A stretch of 64,000 nucleotides of DNA from assembly GCA_037074765.1 (NCBI GenBank), contig JBAMDO010000571.1, forward strand, positions 1 to 64,000, in the 5' to 3' direction. The translations under genes and the position numbers were made by a program. Positions 48,807-61,496 of this stretch are shown here, piece by piece. The notes under the pieces are model-generated. The model had not been told where the DNA came from and did not search any database. It saw only the letters and a list, made by a program, of their open reading frames with translations. This DNA is from Mansonella perstans (lineage: Eukaryota > Nematoda > Chromadorea > Rhabditida > Onchocercidae). Numbering within the stretch: position 1 is the stretch's first letter; each line of letters begins with the position of its first letter.

Positions 48807-49330
48807 GTAGCTGCTAAAAAGATTTTGAGTATTTCATTTATTGGATATTTTTCTTTTTTCGTAGAGTTTATTCTAGGAATTTTATTAGAATTAGTTAACT
48901 GTAAATTCATTTGGAAGTGAAATATTATCTGTAAAAAGTTGCTAAAACAAATGCATCTTTGTATTATTTATTAAAAACTTTATTAGCGATAACATTGTAG
49001 CAATGAATGAAATGTTTAATTTATTGACCTGGTTGCTTGTAATGCTGACCTGATTAAATTGAAATCAGGCTTATCCTTTTATAAGGTTTGTATTTATCTC
49101 GATAAACATGCATTTCACTAAGATTATCTGACTCAATATCCTTTTCATTTCCATCGGGAAATCAAATTGCATAGACGATGCCATGCAACTATAGAAGCTT
49201 ATATTCGCTACTCTGAATTACGTCCGACATATTTACGCTTTTCACGTTCGTCACTTCTTTGGAATATTTCATCACTGCGGACTTTTAATTATTATTAAAT
49301 AGAATAACTTTATATTTTGAACTGTTACTG

Positions 49331-49376
49331 AAACCTAACTTTAGGTTTTACGTAAGCCTGACTTCAGGCTTACGTA
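49331..49376. repeat. two adjacent perfect hairpins upstream of PRP39
   Basis: 49331-49348 is AAACCT/AGGTTT around six bases. 49349-49376 is a perfect 13-bp inverted repeat, TACGTAAGCCTGA facing TCAGGCTTACGTA across a 2-base loop. Together they lie about 180 bp before the PRP39 start. Confidence 0.9.
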
Positions 49377-49553
49377 GAATTTTTTATGCATTAAATATCA
49401 ATCTATTGATTAACGTTTACTAGCTACAATAAGAATACTCATGGACGAAATTATATGGGCTACTGCCGTTAGCTTGATTAATATCTCTCAGACAAATCTA
49501 TTTTTGCTAAATCTTACTTTTCAGTTGAAGGTTAATAGCGAAACCTGAGAGAA

Positions 49554-52500
49554 ATGGGTCGTGGTCGAAGTCGAAGTGAAAGTTCTAGCAAAAGTCGTAG
49601 TCGTAGCCATAGTCATAGTCGAAGTCCCAACAGTGGTCATCGTGGTCGTAGTCACAGCAGACGACGTGGTCGTACGAGAAGCCGAAGCCATCATCGTGAT
49701 CGTCGAAGGTACGTTTGTTTTTTCTTTAAGTAAACTGAGATTTCTTTTGTACTACAGTTGATCGGTTTTAAGGTTTATATATTACAATCAAAATCTGTTC
49801 CAGAAATATGGCTTTTTTTGCTACATAAAAGATTAATTTCTCTGCAATAAGACATAGTAATATTTTAGGGTCTAGAAAATAAGAATGGATAGTTGAGAAT
49901 GGTGGAAGAGGGCATAGTTGAAGATTTTAGGCACATTCAACTTCAGTCGTCGTTAGCTTTGTTAAGTGCAAAAGAAGGTGAATAGTGAAATATCCCCATT
50001 CACCCCTGTCGGTGAGGCAAAATATTTGGATAAATCTCCTATCCTCATAATTGGTGAGGTACTTCTCGATACTTACATCCATGCCTTCCAACTTTCTTAG
50101 GAGTTCGCTTTACACTAAGAGCTTTCAAGTTTTTGTGAAATACTACAAAAAAGCAGCTGGTGCAGTCGAATTGATTAGATTGGTTTTTAATTTTTTAGCA
50201 CGTATCGGTTTTTTAACACTTTATTTGTTTTTATTTCTTAGATCGGTTTTTTTTTTTGAAAAATTTAATTTCATCTTTATTCTTAGCACTTAGAAACTGG
50301 TAAGGATTTTTTAGCAGAAGTCGTTCAAGTGATCGAGAAACAACAGATTTGCTGAAACTTTGTTGGAAACCGCTGAAAGATGATTCAAGAAATTTTGATG
50401 CATGGACTCATCTTTTACAATACGTCGAGCAACTTGTAAGTCAAGATGATTTAGATTGACATAATGACTCATTGTAATTGATCTAACGAATATTTTTTTG
50501 TAGGCAAAAATGGCATTAAAAGCAAGCACAAATTTACTCGTGTTAATACTTCGTTTTAAAATTTTAGTAAATTTTCTGTCTGCTCACAAAAGATTCAGTT
50601 TTACACTTTTCGGTCACAATATTTTTCATAATTTCTCAGTACCAGCAGTTTATAATTAGTGATGCAGTTAGTTGAAGATAAGCTCGAAAATATCCAAACT
50701 AAGTCATTTTAGGATGAAACAAAAGCTGCTCGCGAAGCATATGACGATTTTTTTAAGAGATATCCATACTGTTATGGATATTGGAGGAAGTATGCTGAAT
50801 TTGAACGTCGTCATAAACACTACGATCGCTGCACTGAGGTAAGTCATAATTTTGGCATGTGACACTCTCCGTCTCATTATATTTAGTACTTCCTAATAAC
50901 ACATATTTCATAGCATGTAAATTGAAATTCTGCTACTGCCAATAATAAATAGGGCAGTAGTGTAAAGAAGAAAGAAAAGCAATTAACTTTGGTCTGTTAT
51001 TGCTCTGAGCCTTTTGAATTTAATTAGAGGGGAAAGAGAAAAACATTAACTTAATAAATATCGCTAACTTCGAAAATGATTAAGGTCTATGAGCGTGGAG
51101 TTACGGCCATACCATTGAGTGTCGATCTTTGGCTTCATTATGTTTCTTTCGTTAAAGAGATCGTTCAGCATCAGGAGAATGCAGTGCAGAAGATCAGACT
51201 GTAAGTTTGTAACAATATTGTTAATGATATTTGCTTCATTTTTCTTAAAACTCGCGATATAATGGAATCCTTGCAGGATTTACGATCATGCAATTGAAGC
51301 ATGCGGTATGGAATTTCGTTCAGACAAGCTATGGGATGAATATATTAACTGGGAGTTGAGTAATGGTGACACTGTACGAGCTGGAGCACTTTTTGATCGG
51401 ATTTTAAGCATACCCACTTTGCTTTATAGCAACCATTTTGACAAGTACGTTTTTTTTCGTATTGAAAATTATATGTCTTCCTCATTTACCATTAATAAAC
51501 TATTGCTTTGATAAATTCCATTTAATATTGACATGCTTGCAGGATTTATGACAACTTATTTCTTTGTTTTATTTTGAAATTTTAAAGCTACACTTTTAAA
51601 AGTATTCATCAGGTTACTGTCAGTCCTATTATCTTTATTGTTGCTATGTTTTCTTCCTTTAATGAATTGTTTCGCTATAAGAGAATTCTTTTGATTTATT
51701 ATATTTATTCAAGTAGAAATAAATTTTCATTTTCAGTTTATTGCCTTTTTTCAATCAGCTGCTTCATTTTCAGATACAAGACTTTTGTGAATTCAAACGA
51801 GCCAGATCGCGTAGTAAGTCAGGATGAATACAATGAAATTTTTGCGAAAGTGAGTGGTAAAATTCATTTAAAACATAATCATCTTACTTTATTTGCTATG
51901 TCGGTGATCTTCTGTGAAAAACTTTTTCAGGTTGAGGCAGATTTGCATAATGTGATTCATGGTGATCTGTTTCTTTTAGAAGATTACGTCGATGATTCTC
52001 CACCGGATTATATTCCAGAAAATGGAGAAGAACCACCGAAAAAGGTTTTCACAAGGCGCAAGGTTTTTTTTTTGATTCGTGAGATTGCCAAAAATTTCAT
52101 ATTTCTTTACTCAGCTTTTTAATGAAATTAAAATATTTTCCAGCATTGTGAAGAAGCATCACGTGTTCTGCGTGCAGAGATACTCGAACGACGGAATAAA
52201 AAACATTTATTAAATGAGCACGAAGTTAGTCGACGTTGGGCATTTGAAGAAAATGTATGTCTGTTTCAAATACATCAAATTTTCGAATAATTTCTCATTA
52301 GCTGCCTTGTATTTTAATTGATTTAAAAACAACTGTATTTCAGATAAAACGACCATATTTTCATGTAAAACCATTGGAGCGGGCTCAGTTACGTAATTGG
52401 CGTGCGTACCTTGACTTCGAAATTGAATGTGGGGATATCACAAGGATTATAATTTTGTTCGAGAGATGTCTAATCGCTTGTGCTTTATATGAAGAAATGT

Positions 52501-55500
52501 GGATTAAGGCAGAATTTACTTCCCGATTAATTCTAATTTAAGCATCATATCATGCACACAAATTTTGTGAAGAACCACTTCATATGTCGTGAATTAGCTA
52601 TTCATAACTTCATTTCATAATTTAATTTCAGTATGCGCGTTACTTAGAGAGTATCGGCGAATCCAGTCGTGCCCGTAGTGTTTTTCGTCGAGCAACCGAA
52701 GTTCATTTACCTCGTAAACCGAATGTTCATCTTGCCTATAGCGCCTTCGAAGAAAAAAATGGTAATAACCACAGCATTTGTGATATTTGTGATATACGAA
52801 CCGGTGATCTCTTTTTCCGTTCATTCATTCATGTGGTTAAGTTTGATGATAAGCTAAATTATTATCACAGCAGACAACATTGACTCATGGTGCTTCATTC
52901 ATCCGACAACTGGATGGCAAGTATGGTTTTTAGAAAGTAATTTTAAAAAAGTGATGATAGTTTTCAAATGCAGTGCGACCAAAGGTGAAATCTCTTTTCA
53001 GTCATTCAAGGGTAGAAGGGATGTCATTCATTTAAGGATTTGAAATTTCATCTTTCGATTTATTCAGGATGCAGTTTTTTTTTCCCATCTGGATCTTTCC
53101 TCTATGCTATTTCCAACAATTTTGATCTTTCTGACGTTTGGAGCAAAGTATCCTTAAATAAGATAGAACAGTTAGCATGGTGCTATGAAATTTGATTGAG
53201 TTAGGCGAGGCCAGAATCCTCCAAGTCGGTTTACTTGCATGAACGATATTTTTTTTAAAGGGCTTTATAAAAAAAAAAAAAAAAAAGCTATCTCATAAGA
53301 GCTCTGAAAACGCTTACGTAAGAGTTCTGGAATTTTTTAAAAATCCTGATTTTTGAATGGCTTTTAGATTTACCAAACTGATATTATCCACTCTTACTAC
53401 TTTACAATTAAAACTGAACAAATTGCTGGAATTTTTTGTAATATAAGTTCGAAGGCCCGACGTTATATTTCTCTGGATGTTTATGAAAAGCAGGCAACGC
53501 TTTACTGATTCTCATTTGAAATTCTTTGAAGTTGAAGTTTTGAAACTTCATCCTTGCGGAGACTGAATCCCAAAAAAACGCATTTCATCGAAATCTTGGT
53601 AATTTTTATGGATGCGCGGCTTTTATTTTTCGAAGTTTGTAGATTATTTTAGATTATGAGTGGGTCTTCACAGCAGTTAACCATGTAGTGTGTTTGAACT
53701 TGTAGCGTAAGGATTTTTTAATTCCAAAAAAATTTGAGCCATTACAAATTATTTTTCTCATAATACCATTTTAACAAATTGGATTTCGGCATGTTCTCAT
53801 GCTGGTGTTTTTTCATAATTTTTGTCATTCCGTTATGAAGACAAAATGAAAAAAAGATTCAAAATTCATTTGAAATAAAACTCCTTCGTAATGTTTTTGT
53901 AAGCTTCATGAATTATGTGTTTTACTAGTAAATTATCCATTTACAATTTAGAGCCTGGATACAACTTTTTTTAATGGAATTTGTAGATGCAGAAGCTACT
54001 CTAATATTCCAAAACGAAATTAGCGTTCCATATGCGTAGTCTGTTTTAGTGTGGTGTTCCAATGTTATTGGTGCTTCTCATTATACAGGTTATTCCTTTA
54101 AGCTTTAGATGCTAATGAATTTAAGTGTTTTTTGAATAAGAAAGATGCAGAGGGTTCTAGCATGGTGTGGTAATGATTAATGTTCTTTTATTTTGGATTT
54201 CTAGATTCTCTCCATTCCTTCGGGATGTGAGATTTTTCATCTATTTCATAATAACCGAATCGGGATTCTTTGTGAAAATAATTGTTGGTAGACTTTAAGC
54301 AGAACTAGTACTTTATTCAGACGACTATCTAAAATATTAATCTGTGTTCCAGATCCCTGGAAAAATTTTGCATTATTTTATAGGAAGAAATGATCAAAAT
54401 AAAGCAAGAATAGAGCTATCGAAATAATTACATCAATTATTAGTTTGGTACTGATAAAAATGAAATTAACAGATTAGACTTCGATATCATATAAATTTTG
54501 GGAATTAGTTCACAACATCGATGCTAAAAAAAAGAAATATGTAAATTTTTTTCGTAGTGAAATTCTAAACTTCCTGAGTATCTTGGGAATTGTTTATTTT
54601 CTACAGAGCACTTCAAATTTTTCAAATTTTGTTTATTGAGGAGTTGTTAGATACGAAAAGAAGATATATACAAAGGTATAGAAAATGAGCCGTCTTATGT
54701 AACTGGAAGTTGTGCTGGTGAAGCCTTTCTAATTCTTTCCTTTATGTCTGTGAAGTAAAAATTCGCTATAGATAATGGAATGAAATTTGTGGAAAGCTGG
54801 GAAGATTTCCCTATAGATCTTTTTCATCGTATAATGAAACATTTATGGTAACGGTTATACCTTATGTAACTTTTACAGGTGATTTCGAAAAAGCCAATTC
54901 GATTCTAGCAAATTTTGATCATCGTTATCCAGGATATGCTGTTATTGCATTGCGTCGGATTGGAATCGAACGGCGCTTTGCGACGAGACAAGCTGGAGAG
55001 AGGCTAGCTATCCATAATGATGCATTGAATTTTAAATTTTATAGGCAGTTTCTAGGAGCAAGTTGACTTATTTCGATTTACAAAGATATTTACAATTTTT
55101 CAAGAATTCTTTTCAAATGAAGATGTTAAATAATTGGAAATATTACTTTGTAGGGATTCTCCGGACTATTCTTCTGTCATTTCACGTTTCGAGCGTCTAA
55201 TACACGATTCACGCACTCCACGTAAATTATCTGCATTTTATGCACTGAAATTAGCACGGTTTCATGCCAAAACACGAAATGATCGTAAGCTTGCAGAAAA
55301 AATCATCAGGGATGCAATAAATCGTGATAAAGTGAGAGATTAGCAAATCATAGTATTATCATGCATAGCACCGATGTCATCATTCTTTAAAATTTCTTGA
55401 TGTAATTGCGGTATTAGTAAGTGTGTTGGGGTGACCTTTTCGTTTTCCCACTTGTCCTCTTGATTATTTTCATGTTTTCATGTACAAAAAATGCACATAT

Positions 55501-57063
55501 CATTCCAGAGCAATCCACAGCTATACTTGGCGTTGGTTGATTTGGCTTATACGGCACCAGTATTCAGTGAACGAAATGTGATCGAAGCACTGAATGAAGT
55601 TCTCGAAAGTGACCAGCTTTCCGATGAAGATAAACTGCGTTTTTCACAGAGAAAATTGGATTTTTTGGAGGACTTGGGAACAGATGTTGAAACGTTAGTT
55701 TCGATACTTTTCTACTGTTGTTAAAACATTAAAGGAATTATTTGTATTAATAAAAAATCAGTTTTTATGAAATTTGAATTCAGAGTATCAGAAAATTTTG
55801 TTAGGACATGATTTTTAAGTATTTTACCTTCATCATTATTTTTTAAAATAATTGTTAGGCTTCAATTCATAGTCTTGTAGTATGCATTTTTAATTTTATC
55901 GTCGCTTTCTAGTTCATTTTAATTGTCCTAGCCTTTATTTTCTTTGTGATTTTATCATTTTTACTTTTTTTGATTTAATTATATTTCCGATCTAAATTCA
56001 TATCACTGTACTCTTCGTCTAAATAATTTAACGAACGAAGGGCTGCACATCAGTTTTTCTGATGAATTTCTTTTTTTGTCTGTGAATATTAATTTAATTA
56101 AAAATTTTTGGTCTGATTATTGGCAAGAGTTTCTGCATAGAAAATGAGACAAACACAAAAATTTTTAACACCGTAAAGTTCCTGAATTGACTTCAAACAA
56201 ATGGTGTCCTTGTTTCAGCCTTCAGAAGCACCTTGAATACCACACACAACTTCAAAAAAGTATTGAGAATGTTGCTGTACCGAATAAAAGAGCAGCTGAT
56301 GTGAGAGGTTCTGGGTAAGCTACTCCTTCATTAAGAAGGTTTGATTATTCACCTGAATATCACAAATTTTCAAACTTTCAAATGCCGTCAACATCAACTG
56401 GATCCATTTTCAGTGATCCGCTTGACAAAAAGATGCGGACAGCTGCCTCTTCTGCCTCTTACACAACTTATCCAACTCATCAGCAGCAGCAATACTATGG
56501 AGCTTCGTCTAGCACAGATAATGGTAAGTCATGACGTCCAGATAAAAGAGCTTGATTTCAAGAACATTTCCAGATGATTTCAAATCACCTAACTGTTTTC
56601 AAATATATAAAATTCATGCCAATGTACTATTTGCAAGTTAATTCGCAAGTAATATTGAATCTTTTCAAATATTTGAGAGATTTCGTTGCTGTCGGAGTGA
56701 TTGCGATCTTCATAATGCTCTAGAATAACGTTAATCTTAAGTTTGGGAATACGTATGTGCCAGTAGTGCCAGTGTATATTTTGTTTTTTATAAAGCATTA
56801 ATTCAATAGAAAAAAGAAAGTAGGTGGTAAAAACGTTTTTACTGAAACGGGGAACAGAATTCGTAAAGTTAAGTTGATTTGAAGGTGTAGCAGCAGTAGG
56901 AGCAGCATATGGAACAATGCCAGCAGCTACTGCTAACCAGCAGCAACCACCGATAATTAACACAACTCAATACTATTATCCAGGACAGCAGCAACAGCAA
57001 CCAACAATAGTTCAACCAGTTCCGGTCTTAACAACGATTCAACCGAGTTATGTTCAGCAATAA
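49554..57063 (+). CDS. prp-39: pre-mRNA-processing factor 39 (U1 snRNP) with N-terminal RS-rich segment
   Basis: Sixteen exons: 49554-49708, 50318-50435, 50713-50838, 51085-51200, 51277-51444, 51774-51849, 51931-52062, 52144-52254, 52344-52508, 52632-52761, 54879-55047, 55154-55331, 55509-55693, 56219-56314, 56414-56523, 56885-57063; 737 aa. Exon 1 encodes about 50 residues rich in Arg-Ser and Arg-His dipeptides. Residues about 60-600 are HAT (half-TPR) repeats, e.g. [40 protein letters not shown] and [13 protein letters not shown]. The C-terminus is Gln/Tyr-rich. PRP39 is a U1 snRNP-associated scaffold for 5' splice-site recognition. The start follows TTTTCAG at 49524. Intron 9 starts with GC (AAG|GCAGAA), intron 10 is 2.1 kb, and the end of exon 11 (CA|GTTTCT) is less certain than the rest. 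Confidence 0.92.
52762..54878 (+). other. 2.1 kb intron 10 of PRP39
   Basis: By far the longest intron of the gene. AT-rich with homopolymer tracts (poly-A near 53272-53286). I see no nested gene, mobile-element ends or repeat array. Confidence 0.6.
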
Positions 57064-60000
57064 TATTTTTTTTTAATTTCTTGAAAATTAATTCCGTCTA
57101 GTTGTAAATTCAAAACACTGAGAAATCGTAGAGATTTGAAAATATCAGTATATGCTCATTACTTTGTCACTTTTATAAGCAAGTTATTTTTTTATGACTA
57201 CAACTTGCTAACAAGTATTTACATACATGTTGTTGAAGTTTTAACCTTAACTTAGTGGGAGCTTTCTGTTTTTTTGACTTTTTAATATCGACATTTTGTT
57301 GTTGTTAAAAAATCGTTCATTTATTGATCGTGCATGACTTAATATTCTTTCCCACCAGGTAATTTGTTAAGGGGACAGTTCCATGATTTCAGTAGCGCAG
57401 GATGCAGATTTTTGTATTTTGCTTGATCTTGTGTACTAGTTAAGTTATATGTATAAAGTTCATTATTTTATCAACTCCAGAAGTGATATTCTTTTAGAAA
57501 TCACTATTGATACACAGATTTTATTTCCAATTTTCAATGGAAAATTAAATCATTATTGTTGTTTGACGGTACGTTATTGTTATGCTATTGGCAGCTGATT
57601 TTGTAAATTTCCTTCTCATTTTCTGCTTTCTGCAATTTGATTTTGTTTTGATTCTCAGTGTGTTTTTACGATTCTCAGTTAAAACGTGTTTGCTTATTAA
57701 TTGGAGTTTTGAGGGTAAAACGTTCGTATTCTTTTTCAGTTTTAATTTGTATAGATTTCTACAATCAGCAGCACAAAAAGATGAGCCCAAATAGCATCCA
57801 CCCAATTGCTAATTGTTACTGCATAGGCCTAGTTAGAGAATACAGACTTGTCTGTTAATATGGCACTTAAAATATCAAGGATATTAACTGCCAAAAAGTT
57901 GCAACAAGGTATACGGTTTTTAATATCTACTTATTTTGAACTTGCACAGATATTATATACAAATTGCACGAAATCGGGGGAAATTTATTTTCCTTAATTT
58001 TTAAATTTACAAAATTCAAATAGGTTGTTAAATTTAGGACCGAATTGGAAGTATGCTTCATTATATTCGATGTTCTTTTACTATAAATTTCAAAGTATTC
58101 CGTCTTTAATTTCGTTTAGTTTCTCGGAAATCTTACTGATGGGTTTTTGGACTAGACTTGGTCTTAAATCCCTCTATTTAATTTTTAAATTTGCAAGATT
58201 CAAATAGATTATTAATAGATGAAAAGAATATAAACTGTCATTGAAATGGTGTTGAAATCCGTTTATTTTATTCTTTGAAACTTCAAATAATTTGTTTAAA
58301 AAAACCTCCCTACAAACGTTTAATATTTATTGAGAATCTTGGAACTGGTAGATAATACGGCGAAAGACACCTGCCGTTGAATGAATAAAGCCTCAGCCCA
58401 GAGAGATATTTCATCATTTATGCAAAATGCAGTTTTTCAACGGCAGATTCATGAATAATTAAAATTGTTTTTAGATATTCCAACGCTGTTCAAATAAATT
58501 ATTAGAACTATATCAAATAGATTCGATACTGAAAGTTAAGTTTCTGAAGTTTGAATATTGCACCAGTGATGCAGTTAAGTAAAAAGTTATTGTGTCATAC
58601 ATTTAGAAAACTAGCGAAAACCTCAATTTTTAGAATTAGAAGATTCTGTAAACCAACCTAGAATTAAAGTGATTTTAAAAAGAGTGTAGCTAACCATATC
58701 GAGACAAGAACAAATGATAAAATCTCGACCGCGGAAGAGCTGAAATATTTTTTGCTGAAAAAGGAAAGTTAGAACACACATAGATTAATTGAAGTGCAAT
58801 ACATAGCTTGTCATAAGGATTTAATTAATAATTATAACAATATGTGGTAATTCTTCCGCATCTTCTTTCATGTGCAATCACTTCCGAATAAAGAATGTTC
58901 AAATCATAAGCACTCTAATTGAAATGCACAGGTATGCGACAAATTATGTTCACTTTTTTAAATGTCGCTGAGAATCTCACAAGTTGTTTGATCAATAACA
59001 ATATTTCCAAGTTTTTGTCATCTTGGACAACTAGCGATCATTGCATTTGCTTAACAATGCATAATCTTATCACTTGTCAATACAACTTCTTATCATATTT
59101 TGAGAATAATTTGCGTATTTTACCGTGCGCAAATTGTTAGAAGTCATTTGGATTGAAAGAATGATTTAGCTCTAATTGATTGTTTCTCACATTTAAGACA
59201 AGAAGTATTCTCTTTCGAACAAATAATTATTTTGCGCAAAGAACCATAACTTTTTTTGCATGGATTATAATTTTTTCGTCCTCAAAAAATTGTCCTTCGA
59301 AATATTTTTTATTGAGGATCCATTTGAAATCTTCATCAGTACCTTTCTAGGTGCTTTTAATCATTTGGAAAAGTTCTAACCATAGACATTCTAGCAGGTT
59401 AATGGAAGATCGAGTTTTACTTCTGCCGATTGTTGCCAGAAAGTACTTCTCAAAAATAAAATAAGGTAAGAAAAGTATGTTTCAAAAGATAAGATGAGAA
59501 AGTGAGAAATTTAAATGTTATTCTTATATTAAAGAAGAAAAAAGTGTAGCATAAAACTTACTGAGTTTAAAGAAGAGATTTTCAATTTATCAATGAGCAT
59601 ATGCAAGTAGTTTTTTCTTGTAAAAGTAAAGTGCTATGAGAAATTTTATTTTTTAGCCGAATTATTTCAAAAGACAACTTCAGATAACTTTATATGCTTT
59701 CTCTAAAATTGATCATTATTCATTACGACAACTTTTCCAAATTTTAAAACTGGTGTCAGAGTCGCTTCATTGTGTTTAAGGAACACTTCCTTAGCAACCT
59801 CATTTAAATAGCAAACCATTCAGTGATTCGTTGAACGGTCTCCATGGAGAATAAAAAGGTTTTTGTAAATAAAGGCATAGATCCTGTTTTGTGTCTCTCA
59901 GAATTTTTGTCTTAGTTTTTTGTTCCTTCCACTAAAAATTTTTGGAAAAAAAAAAACTAATTTCCAATATGAATTTTATTTCGCTATTTATATAAAAACA

Positions 60001-60453
60001 AGATTAACCTGTTCTCCATCCTGCCTTACTACAATTTTAACTTTTTCCTTTCTTCCTCCACTATTCTCTTCTCACTTTCCCTCATCATTCTTTTTGAAAT
60101 CTTATAGAATTCTCCTCCAAGCATTCTGGGCGATTCCTTCTTAAACTATTTGTAATTAAGTAATTTTCCAAACTTAACTCTCTAAATTTTATCAAATTTA
60201 ATTTAAAATTAATCCTTTTTTCTAATATTATAAATTGTAAAATTTGAACTTGTTAATTTTTTAAAATTATTATGAATTTGTTAGGAAATTTCTGAAGTGA
60301 ATTTCGAAAATGAATTCGAAATATTTCATTGGTCTCACTGGGATTTTAATGATGTTAACAACAGTAACGAAATATTTTAGAATGATCAAATATCACTTCA
60401 TATAAACGCGTAAGCAAATTCCTCGTGTTTTCATGTTTAGGTAAACGTACAGT
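57064..60453. other. intergenic, nothing recognised
   Basis: 3.4 kb with the PRP39 3' UTR at the left. ORFs at 57545-57858, 58025-58207, 58919-59140 and 59920-60144 are hydrophobic or low-complexity and unsupported. A spliced-leader-like acceptor TGTTTAG ends at 60440, 13 bp before the next start. Confidence 0.5.
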
Positions 60454-61496
60454 ATGCTTCAGTTATGTAATGATGGCAAGATAGAGGAAGAAGGAAGCGA
60501 AGGACAGTTCTGGAAGAAACCGCTTGGAGCATGGATAAAGTTAGTGTTCCAATAAGTTAGTTTATAAAGTTATTTAGTGTTCAATTAGAACAATCAATCC
60601 TATGACCAATTTTGTTCAATTTTCCTTTTTGATTTTTAAATGTTATTTAACAAAATTACTTCATATAAGTTTATACGATTATCGTATAAACTTATATGAA
60701 GCATAATATATATCTAAAATATTATGCGGCATTAAAACAAAACCTTCAAAAACTTAAATATGAAGTTACTTAAATTTGAGCATTGAATTATTTTAGAGAT
60801 TGTATCATTGGATCGGATGCATTACTTCCGGAAGTAGCATGGCGAACGGAAGCACATCGTGGAAGTATTTTACAATTCTCGGAGTTATGCGACGGTTTCG
60901 TTTTCAGTCTTCTCTTTGTTTTTGTGTAAGCTTTATAAGTTTTTTTTAACTATTTTTTAAAACGTGTTATATTTGCAGTGGGACTGCTAAAGATTTTGCA
61001 TTTTGTGAAGTCGAGTAGTTAATTATCAAAGCACCCACTTTCTGACTTAGCGCGGTTCTCTTGACCTTCACTTAACGTTCATTTGTTCGACTGTTCTGCC
61101 GCTATTACACATTTGATCTCACTTATTTGATATTTATTGAAAATAAATGCAATAAAATTAAGAGCTAGAAGAAATGCTTGAAATAATTATTGCTTTTTCT
61201 ACACTCTTTCAAGAGCCAATAATTATCAATTAACCAAAAATTCTTAATTTATATGCAGTCTGTAAGTTGTGACAGATTTTTTGGATAAGAAACCAATCAA
61301 TAGATTTAAAAAAATAAGCTAATAAATTGAAATGAGAAACATGGAAGTTTAAACAATTGAAGGATGACAAGATTGCAGGCAACCAGACACGTTAAATTTG
61401 ATATTAATGCGTGATGGAGAAAATTCGCTTTCGGATATAGCAGCCAGCTTAAAAAGATTTGCAATACTGTTAGAAAATATTCGGAAATTTTATCAA
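60454..61496 (+). CDS. Hook-domain protein, girdin/daple (CCDC88)-like, N-terminal part only
   Basis: Three exons with consistent phases, 60454-60539, 60797-60925 and 61379-61496, encode the first 108 residues and end in phase 0 at a good donor (CAA|GTAAGT). The sequence has FWKKPLGAWIK, a central FSELCDGFVF and then ASLKRFAILLENIRKFYQ. This order resembles the N-terminal Hook domain of CCDC88 proteins (LVTWVKTF, VDGVFL, LVRQIKFYYQE). In that family the Hook domain binds dynein or microtubule partners and is followed by a very long coiled coil. No next exon is recognisable in the remaining 2.5 kb, so the gene probably continues beyond the window. Similarity is judged by eye; another Hook-type protein is possible. 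Confidence 0.5.
60659..60701. repeat. perfect 43-bp palindromic hairpin
   Basis: A 21-bp arm (CTTCATATAAGTTTATACGA plus T), one central T, and the exact reverse complement. It lies inside the first intron of the Hook-domain gene. Confidence 0.95.

Larger units (their letters stand above)
46331..49553. other. divergent intergenic region alpha-SNAP / PRP39, repeat-rich
   Basis: 3.2 kb containing short GAGACACTATGAGATATGAG-like repeats (about 46608-46668), TGTCTCGA repeats (about 46698-46731), three minisatellites and two strong hairpins, listed separately. ORFs here (46775-47011, 47868-48171) have no family resemblance and are not called. Confidence 0.6.

Noticed and set aside
49561..49761. 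Plus-strand Val-rich frame over PRP39 exon 1
   Set aside because: It is the out-of-frame shadow of the Arg-Ser codons in exon 1.
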